Positions 13,413-18,513 of a stretch of 18,513 nt of DNA are shown in pieces (position 1 is the stretch's first letter; each line of letters starts with the position of its first letter). The DNA is from Alistipes sp. GTDB lineage: Bacteria > Bacteroidota > Bacteroidia > Bacteroidales > Rikenellaceae. The position numbers and the translations under genes are program-made. Below the pieces are notes generated by a model. The model had not been told where the DNA came from. It worked only from the letters and a program-made list of their open reading frames with translations, and ran no database searches. The stretch is from the NCBI GenBank assembly GCA_017560305.1, contig JAFYOF010000113.1, positions 1 to 18,513 on the forward strand, written 5' to 3'.

Positions 13413-13640
13413 TCGGATTGAGCTAACTCTATCCAAAGACATATAATAAAAGAAGAAGCGTTATGCTTAACTCGAAGTCGGGAACGTAGGAAATTCAAGA
13501 CTATTCAGAGAGAAAAAGCGTAATGGTTTCTCACGCTAATAGCGTGGGCTGCTATTACCATATCCTCTGAATAAAGGTTATTCCTACGACCTCCGACTTA
13601 GAAGATGGCATTGCAGTGCCACGCTTCTTCGTTGGTTGGA
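13413..13640 (+). ncRNA. Candidate structured RNA: rod-like fold, 6S-like or long 5' leader
   Basis: A 5' hairpin GGATTGAG / CTCTATCC (13415-13434) precedes a long rod. Its paired arms are 13452-13461 with 13621-13630 (10 bp, GAAGAAGCGT), 13463-13466 with 13608-13611, 13475-13481 with 13593-13599, 13485-13492 with 13581-13588 (8 bp), 13502-13510 with 13565-13573 (9 bp), 13523-13527 with 13557-13561, and the apical stem 13530-13537 with 13541-13548. Nested, colinear pairing over about 180 nt is far beyond chance. Size and the rod-with-bubbles shape recall 6S RNA (in Bacteroidetes, Rfam models 6S-Flavo and Bacteroidales-1 would be the ones to test). No T-run follows, so it may instead be a leader of the downstream gene. 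Identity unproven. Confidence 0.6.
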
Positions 13641-13705
13641 TTGCGAAAAATATCGGCTTATTGGTCAAAATATCATAATTGTTAAATAATAAATACTATA
13701 GATTT

Positions 13706-15832
13706 ATGAGGAAGAATGTTGTCGTAACACTTATTCTGTTGCTAACATTAGGTGTATGTGAGATCTCAGCTCAAAGCTTTCTTGAACGACTTGGCAAAGC
13801 TGTAGGGACAGAAATTGAAAAAGGTGTAAAAAAGGCTGCTGGCAATATGAAAGAGAAATCACAGGAGAAGAAGGATCAGAAACAAGACTCAGAGTCTGTG
13901 CCTGCAAGTACTAATGTAAGCGTTGGAATTGCCAAAGCTACTCAAAAAGCCAAATCAACGATAACAAAACTTGACAAGACCAAGATGTACACTCAGGAGC
14001 AGGCCGACAGCTACTATCCGCTTAGCAATCCTCGTACGCTCCATATCGACAATGATTATGTCACACGTGAGATACTCATTATAATGACTAGCTTAGATCA
14101 AAAACAGCAAAGAGCCCAAAATCTTAATGTCAATAAACTTATCATCACCGTAGAAAATTTGAGTTATACCTATCTAACATATAATTTTCACAATCTGAAA
14201 GAGGTGTGGTGTGGTCCGGAAGTTGATGTAGCTGCTATATTAGAGAAATATTTATATGAAAAGTATCATCAAAAAATAAACAATCCTTATGACTTCTATT
14301 CATTAGGAATACATTCAAGAGAGTGTACTGTATTTCTTCCAGCAGAGAAGTATCCTAAAGGTATAATTTCTATTCAGGAAGAGGTCTTCAAGAAGACCGG
14401 TGATGTGAGATGGAAGTCTGTTCCGTTAGAGATGCTTAGATTCAAGGTCCTCCTTTATACCGGAGATGTCAATCAGGCCGCTGAAAAGGGAGCCTCCGCG
14501 TGTAAGGCATATTGTCCGGGACATAACTTCTCGGCACTTGTGGTTGCTGCCCATACGGTTATGAGACATCCGACCTGTCAGGCAAACCCTAAGTTTTACT
14601 ATAGTTGCAAGTATTGTGGAGAGTGCGAACATAATCCTAAACATACATTTGAAAAGGATCAATTCTGGAAAGACAAGACCCAGGCATACTCTCACGCATA
14701 TGTAAAATATGATCTTTCAGAAAAGAACTATGTTGGCCGCAATGCAAAAGGAGAAAAGGTTTACCAGACGAGCTGCTATTGGTGTGGTCATAATGGAAAA
14801 GAGGAGATTTCAAATTTCACTCAGGAAGATCTCCGAATGGCAGGTCACGATGAGATAACCCTCGCACAGTATAAGGAGATGATGTTGAGTTCTTGGGATG
14901 CAGTGCAAAAGGAAGAGGCTCTTGCTAATGTTTTTGTTGGAGGATTTGATTATCCGGGATTTTTTGCTGTCCCTGATGATGATCACGGTGCCAAAGTCAA
15001 TCCGAAAGCGGAAAATGACACAAGATGGGCAATGGCGAACGGTCTTATCGATAAGGAAATGCTCGGAACAGATTACCTTAAGAACATCTCTCGCTGTCAA
15101 CTCGCATCTCTCGCTGTCAAACTGGCTGAACAAGTGACAGGAAAGAGCATCAAGGCGGCTCCTGCCGGCACATTTGCAGATTCGGATGACATCTATCTCC
15201 TTAAGGCTTATGCTGCCGGAATCATATCTGGTCAAAGTGCAGATGCTATTACACCCGATGCCCCAGTCACACGTCAGGAAATGTCTGCATACTTCTTTAA
15301 TGCTCTTCAATACATAAAAGAACATTCAAGTGTCAGATATACTGTATATACTCCAAATCTCGATATCTATTCAGACAAGGGAAAGATTGCAGACTGGGCA
15401 CTTGAGGCAATGGGATTTATGAACACTCTCGGTTTTGTAAAAGGCACGACAAAGAATACTATCGATCCATTGAGGGTTTGCACCATCGAAGAGGCGGTTG
15501 TTCTTGCTCATAAATGCTTCTATGCCGATGAACTTGGCTGGTATCAGTGCATCCGCCCAGATGAAAGGGGTTATGCCGGCTCGCCAGGAGGTGCTTATGA
15601 CCCTAAGGGCATTCAGAAGATGATAACAGCATTTCCAGTACCTTACGCAAGTGCAGGCAATATCATATGGGGATATGACAATGGTTCAAGATTCTGGGTC
15701 GGAGAAAACTGGATTGGCAGAGGATTGCTAAGAAAGAGTCAGAAGGAAGTAATGCTGCCAATTGTTGATAAATATACAGGAACAACAGTCTTTGTTTCCG
15801 GAGAGGAATTCCTTCCTATCAAGGATATTTAA
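13706..15832 (+). CDS. Exported SLH-domain protein with cysteine pairs, function unknown
   Basis: 708 residues. The ATG at 13706 gives a signal peptide (MRKNVVVTLILLLTLGVCEISAQ); a TTG at 13679 would hide it. Residues 25-85 are lysine- and glutamate-rich, probably coiled. The middle (about 95-430) is unrecognised and holds paired cysteines: CKAYC, CKYCGEC (301-307) and CYWCG (357-361), suggesting zinc-ribbon-like or disulfide-bonded folds. Residues about 437-480, 490-535 and 555-615 resemble three S-layer-homology modules, the second clearest (FADSDDIYLLKAYAAGIISG ... PVTRQEMSAYF). SLH modules bind pyruvylated cell-wall polymers in Gram-positives and are less common in Bacteroidales. Codon use is more AT-rich than in ispD. 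It lies alone between the structured RNA and a hairpin terminator. Possible envelope-associated cargo of an inserted segment. Confidence 0.75.
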   Translation: MRKNVVVTLILLLTLGVCEISAQSFLERLGKAVGTEIEKGVKKAAGNMKEKSQEKKDQKQDSESVPASTNVSVGIAKATQKAKSTITKLDKTKMYTQEQADSYYPLSNPRTLHIDNDYVTREILIIMTSLDQKQQRAQNLNVNKLIITVENLSYTYLTYNFHNLKEVWCGPEVDVAAILEKYLYEKYHQKINNPYDFYSLGIHSRECTVFLPAEKYPKGIISIQEEVFKKTGDVRWKSVPLEMLRFKVLLYTGDVNQAAEKGASACKAYCPGHNFSALVVAAHTVMRHPTCQANPKFYYSCKYCGECEHNPKHTFEKDQFWKDKTQAYSHAYVKYDLSEKNYVGRNAKGEKVYQTSCYWCGHNGKEEISNFTQEDLRMAGHDEITLAQYKEMMLSSWDAVQKEEALANVFVGGFDYPGFFAVPDDDHGAKVNPKAENDTRWAMANGLIDKEMLGTDYLKNISRCQLASLAVKLAEQVTGKSIKAAPAGTFADSDDIYLLKAYAAGIISGQSADAITPDAPVTRQEMSAYFFNALQYIKEHSSVRYTVYTPNLDIYSDKGKIADWALEAMGFMNTLGFVKGTTKNTIDPLRVCTIEEAVVLAHKCFYADELGWYQCIRPDERGYAGSPGGAYDPKGIQKMITAFPVPYASAGNIIWGYDNGSRFWVGENWIGRGLLRKSQKEVMLPIVDKYTGTTVFVSGEEFLPIKDI

Positions 15833-15856
15833 GCCTTAAAATATTAATCAATACCG

Positions 15857-15890
15857 TAAGAGTCTTCGTATGCAATAACGGAGACTCTTA
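15857..15890 (+). terminator. Terminator of the SLH-domain gene
   Basis: TAAGAGTCT and AGACTCTTA form a perfect 9-bp stem with a 16-nt loop, 24 bp after the stop. The T-rich tail (TTATATT) is imperfect. Confidence 0.6.
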
Positions 15891-16036
15891 TTATATTCAA
15901 GTATGTGCAAGTGTTAATGTGACTTGTTTCTATGGAGTTCTGCTCCAATGTAGTGGAATCAGATGACTATGTGGCTATGAGGTTTAGTTTATCCACTTTG
16001 CTATATACTCAAAACGGACTAAACTTGTTTTTACTC

Positions 16037-16078
16037 TTGCAACATAAAAGAAGCTGGCGAAAAAAGAAAATGTTGCAA
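16037..16078. repeat. 9-bp perfect inverted repeat
   Basis: TTGCAACAT (16037-16045) and ATGTTGCAA (16070-16078), 24-bp spacer, ending about 28 bp upstream of the -7 box at 16106. Operator-like position. Confidence 0.75.
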
Positions 16079-16105
16079 ATTCTCTTTTCGTCAGCATTAT
16101 TTTTA

Positions 16106-16113
16106 TACCTTTG
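16106..16113 (+). promoter_or_regulatory. Orphan promoter -7 box
   Basis: TACCTTTG matches TAnnTTTG. The -33 region is weak. The transcript would enter the hairpin region with the 11-codon frame at 16147 and no longer gene. Confidence 0.4.
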
Positions 16114-16131
16114 TAGCATCAAGAGTTATCA

Positions 16132-16149
16132 CATTGTAGCATAACAATG
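16132..16149 (+). repeat. Hairpin CATTGT-N6-ACAATG, copy 1
   Basis: Perfect 6-bp stem, loop AGCATA. The same stem with another 6-nt loop recurs at 16264-16281. The ATG at 16147 lies in its 3' arm. Confidence 0.7.
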
Positions 16150-16182
16150 AAAAACTCAGAAATACGAACGGTTGCTATTTAA
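16147..16182 (+). CDS. Possible 11-residue leader peptide
   Basis: Frame MKNSEIRTVAI followed by TAA, about 30 nt after the predicted start of an orphan transcript. Its start codon is inside the 3' arm of a hairpin, as for attenuated or leader ORFs. It may also be the start of a gene whose remainder was lost. Too short to judge by composition. Confidence 0.2.
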   Translation: MKNSEIRTVAI

Positions 16183-16224
16183 TTACTATATTTTCAAGTA
16201 GCATAACTAATAACAAACAACGGG

Positions 16225-16261
16225 GGCGTATGTAGGAAACTATGTGGTTTCTTAATACGCC
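16225..16261. repeat. 14-bp compound hairpin containing a degenerate TATGTAG repeat
   Basis: GGCGTAT (16225-16231) pairs with ATACGCC (16255-16261), and AGGAAAC (16234-16240) pairs with GTTTCTT (16247-16253), separated by a 2/1 internal loop. No T-run follows, so it is not a terminator. At 16229-16247 it reads TATGTAG, GAAAC, TATGTGG, the same 7-5-7 layout as the 19-bp direct repeats. Confidence 0.8.
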
Positions 16262-16263
16262 AC

Positions 16264-16281
16264 CATTGTTTATTCACAATG
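16264..16281 (+). repeat. Hairpin CATTGT-N6-ACAATG, copy 2
   Basis: Same arms as 16132-16149 with loop TTATTC. The left arm of either copy could also pair with the right arm of the other. Confidence 0.7.
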
Positions 16282-16369
16282 CATCATTGGAAGAAGCTTG
16301 ATTTCAGTGCTTTACTCTCAAAATCGCTATACACTTATTACGCGCAATGTTTCGGCTTAATTACGCCTC

Positions 16370-16388
16370 TATGTAGTCTTCTATGTAG
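16370..16388. repeat. 19-bp direct repeat, right copy
   Basis: Exact second copy of TATGTAGTCTTCTATGTAG in the same orientation as 13261-13279. It lies about 110 bp beyond the stop of the convergent acyl-CoA dehydrogenase gene. Confidence 0.9.
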
Positions 16389-16495
16389 GATTTTGCAACT
16401 TTCGTAAAAACTAACACTGAAAATCAATCAGTTAGAAATTAGAAGACCTATCCGCAGTGGGGCACCCTCATTCATTTTTTTTAGATAATTTTTTA

Positions 16496-18244
16496 TTACT
16501 CTACCTCAGGAAGTTCTTCGGTTTTTACGGCGTTGAACTCGGCCAGGTCTTCTGGGTTGAAGTTCTGGATGTATGAGAATCGCTCGTTGTTCCAGGCCTC
16601 TGATTTGTTGGTGTAGATTTTTGCAGAGTTTGCGAATGAAGCGGATGAGCCTATTGATGCGCATGCCTGTGCATCAATGATCAACAGGTATGACATGATG
16701 ATGTGGGCTGCCATCTCAACAAGTCTGCGCGCGTGGAAATCTATATACTCTTCGCCTTTGCCTTGTACAAGCTCGCAAGCTTTCTCAAACTGGTTGGTCA
16801 TCTCAACAAGTTTGGCTTTAAGGGCTGCGTACTCAGGTTTGAACTCCATCTGCTCGTACTCGCGGATTTTAGCAAGGTATGAACCGTTGGTTACGTAGCG
16901 GATAGCAGCAACTGTCTGCAATTGTGATGTACCCTCGTAGATGGTAAGGATTCTGGCATCTCTGTAAAGTCTCTCAACAGGATACTCTTTCATGAAACCT
17001 GAACCGCCATGTACCTGGATAGCGTCATAAGCATTCTGGTTGGCGTACTCAGACGACATCATCTTAAGGACTGGGGTGAACATATCAGCGTATTTGCTGT
17101 ATTTCTTAAACTCCTGACGCTCTTCAGCTGTAAGTTTTCTCTCCTCAGCAATGGCATTGTATGCTTTGTAGATATCAACGAATCTGGTTGTTTCATATAG
17201 GATAGCACGAGAAGCCTGAAGTTTGGCTTTCATGATTGCCAACAACTCAACAACAGCAGGGAAGTTGATGATTGCCTTCTTGTACTGTACACGCTCGTTT
17301 GCGTATTTAAGTGCCTCACGGTAAGCAGCCTCAGAAAGACCAACCGATTGTGCACCAACACCTAGACGTGCACCGTTCATAAGTGACATAACGTATTTGA
17401 TAAGACCCAATTTTCTGTCACCTACAAGTTTTGCAGGGGCATTTTTGAAAACAAGCTCTGCAGTAGGGGAGCCCTTGATACCAAGTTTGTTTTCTATACG
17501 TCTTACAGTTACACCGCCCCAAGCTTTGTCATAAACAAAGTATGAAAGGCCACGGCCGTCTGTAGTACCCTCCTCTGAACGGGCGAGAACAAGTTTGATC
17601 TGTGCATCACCGTTTGTGATGAAACGTTTTACGCCGTTAAGGAACCACATCTGTTTCTCCTCATCCCAGGTAGCTTTAAGCATAACTGACTGAAGGTCAG
17701 AACCTGCATCAGGTTCAGTAAGGTCCATTGAACATGTATCACCTTTATTGATTCTAGGAAGGAACTCCTCTTTAATCTCTTTGGATGCAAACTCATAGAT
17801 AGTCTCGGCACAATCCTGAAGACCCCAGATGTTTGCAAAACCTGCATCAGCACGTGAAACAAGCTCGGCTGCCATAACATACGGAACCATGCTGAAATTC
17901 AATCCGCCGTACTCACGTGGAAGGGCAAGACCGTAAACACCTGCTTGAGTAAGGACATCGTGGTTCTGTTGTGTACCTGCAGCGTAAGTGATTCTGCCGT
18001 CTTTGCATATAGGACCGTCATGGTCTACCTGTTCTGCATTTGCAGCAATGACATTACCGCAGATATCGCCGATGATCTCCATCACTTTGTCATATGAATC
18101 GATAGCATCCTCCACATTTTGTGGTGCATAGTCGAACTTGCCAAAATCTTTAAAATTTTGCTCTTTCAGTTCTACAATCTTCCCCATTAATGGGTGAGAG
18201 AACTGGAATTTCAACTCATTATTATCTTTATAGAAATTTGCCAT
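16496..18244 (-). CDS. Acyl-CoA dehydrogenase, long form
   Basis: 582 residues, the long bacterial class with a C-terminal extension of about 130 residues after the core. FAD-dependent alpha,beta-dehydrogenation of an acyl-CoA, passing electrons to electron-transfer flavoprotein. Visible: YGLALPREYGGL, the FAD/substrate segment MDLTEPDAGSDLQS, NGVKRFITNGD, the stretch around GSGFMKEYPVERLYRDARI, and YEGTSQLQ with the probable catalytic base Glu437. The C-terminal part (EYIDFHARRLVEMAAHIIMSYLLI) fits the acyl-CoA dehydrogenase C-terminal helical domain. It begins 2 bp after the etfA stop, so it is cotranscribed and functionally coupled with Etf. Chain-length preference (butyryl versus longer) is not decidable. 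Codon use is more AT-rich than in the left-hand genes. Confidence 0.94.
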   Translation of the reverse strand: MANFYKDNNELKFQFSHPLMGKIVELKEQNFKDFGKFDYAPQNVEDAIDSYDKVMEIIGDICGNVIAANAEQVDHDGPICKDGRITYAAGTQQNHDVLTQAGVYGLALPREYGGLNFSMVPYVMAAELVSRADAGFANIWGLQDCAETIYEFASKEIKEEFLPRINKGDTCSMDLTEPDAGSDLQSVMLKATWDEEKQMWFLNGVKRFITNGDAQIKLVLARSEEGTTDGRGLSYFVYDKAWGGVTVRRIENKLGIKGSPTAELVFKNAPAKLVGDRKLGLIKYVMSLMNGARLGVGAQSVGLSEAAYREALKYANERVQYKKAIINFPAVVELLAIMKAKLQASRAILYETTRFVDIYKAYNAIAEERKLTAEERQEFKKYSKYADMFTPVLKMMSSEYANQNAYDAIQVHGGSGFMKEYPVERLYRDARILTIYEGTSQLQTVAAIRYVTNGSYLAKIREYEQMEFKPEYAALKAKLVEMTNQFEKACELVQGKGEEYIDFHARRLVEMAAHIIMSYLLIIDAQACASIGSSASFANSAKIYTNKSEAWNNERFSYIQNFNPEDLAEFNAVKTEELPEVE

Positions 18245-18246
18245 AA

Positions 18247-18513
18247 TTATTTGCTGTGTTTTTTATAAGATGCTATCATCTTAGGTAAAACTTCGTTTAG
18301 ATCACCAATGATTGAGTAATCAGCAATCTGGTGGATAGGGGCGTTAGGATCATTGTTGATTGAAATGATCATGGCAGACTGGTCCATACCTGCAGTATGC
18401 TGGATCTGGCCCGAAATACCAACTGAGATGAACAATTTAGGTCTTACAGTAACACCTGTCTGGCCAATCTGTCTCTCATGGTCGGTAAAACCTGCGTCAA
18501 CAGCAGCACGAGA
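18247..18513 (-). CDS. etfA: Electron transfer flavoprotein alpha subunit, C-terminal part
   Basis: The last 88 residues of EtfA; the 5' part is beyond the window. It opens SRAAVDAGFTDHERQIGQTGVTVRPKLFI and goes on with VGISGQIQHTAGMDQSAMIISINNDPNAPI, the highly conserved FAD-binding domain II of EtfA, and IADYSIIGDLNEVLPKMI at the end. With EtfB (expected upstream, outside the window) it takes electrons from the adjacent acyl-CoA dehydrogenase. Stop and next ATG are 2 bp apart. Confidence 0.96.
   Translation of the reverse strand, partial: SRAAVDAGFTDHERQIGQTGVTVRPKLFISVGISGQIQHTAGMDQSAMIISINNDPNAPIHQIADYSIIGDLNEVLPKMIASYKKHSK

Larger units (their letters stand above)
15891..16495. other. 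Hairpin-dense non-coding region
   Basis: About 600 bp without a credible gene. It contains inverted repeats GTTTAGT/ACTAAAC (15982-16024), TTGCAACAT/ATGTTGCAA (16037-16078), two CATTGT-N6-ACAATG hairpins (16132-16149, 16264-16281), a 14-bp hairpin (16225-16261), a near-match pair GATTTCAGTG (about 16300) and CACTGAAAATC (about 16412), and the right 19-bp direct repeat. A -7 box sits at 16106-16113. This may be regulatory or recombination DNA, or the decayed end of an element. No clear terminator of the acyl-CoA dehydrogenase gene was found here. Confidence 0.6.

Noticed and set aside
13413..13640. Retron msr-msd RNA (10-bp terminal inverted arms)
   Set aside because: No reverse transcriptase gene is in the window and the expected retron features are not visible.
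13413..13640. tmRNA, SRP RNA or RNase P RNA
   Set aside because: No tRNA-like end or tag reading frame, no SRP apical loop, and no RNase P core motif; the length also fits poorly.
15932..16144. 70-codon plus-strand frame with a hydrophobic C-terminal part
   Set aside because: It runs across a 9-bp inverted repeat and the -7 box at 16106 and has no homologue I recognise. A chance frame in AT-rich DNA.

Overview
The window reads as chromosomal DNA of a Gram-negative Bacteroidales bacterium, possibly Rikenellaceae/Alistipes-like (genus is a guess). The main reasons are LpxK (lipid A synthesis), a DUF4988-type lipoprotein, small outer-membrane barrels, and many promoters of the Bacteroidetes form TTTG-N18-20-TAnnTTTG. 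I could place this promoter form in front of most transcription units.

Layout. 1-160 is the 3' flank of an unseen plus-strand gene with its terminator. 160-1863 (minus) is an acyl-CoA ligase. 2118-3021 (minus) holds tRNA-Arg(CCU) and the rplU-rpmA operon. 3137-3676 (minus) is a small outer-membrane barrel. 4012-5361 (plus) carries cysQ and a single-domain thioredoxin, each with its own promoter and terminator. 5630-8410 (minus) is a large DUF4988-type surface lipoprotein. 8707-10469 (minus) is the lpxK-ssb operon. Divergent from it, 10648-13073 (plus) is a compact operon: M23 peptidase lipoprotein, a YhbP-like flavin-binding protein and ispD.

From about 13080 to 16490 the sequence changes character: it becomes visibly more AT-rich and gene-sparse. 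It holds a strong terminator, a roughly 180-nt rod-like RNA fold behind its own promoter, one gene for an exported SLH-domain protein with cysteine pairs (13706-15832), and about 650 bp of hairpin-dense non-coding DNA. A perfect 19-bp direct repeat (13261-13279 and 16370-16388) brackets this 3.1-kb segment, and a degenerate third copy sits inside a hairpin at 16229-16247. I see this as the most likely place for an undescribed element: a mobile or integrated cassette, or a contig junction that must be excluded first. The right end (16496-18513, minus) is the distal part of an etfA / long-form acyl-CoA dehydrogenase operon, consistent with acyl-CoA oxidation coupled to electron-transfer flavoprotein.

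Most genes are housekeeping (translation, isoprenoid, lipid A, sulfur-nucleotide and cell-wall metabolism). No transposase, integrase, reverse transcriptase, Cas protein or CRISPR array is visible.
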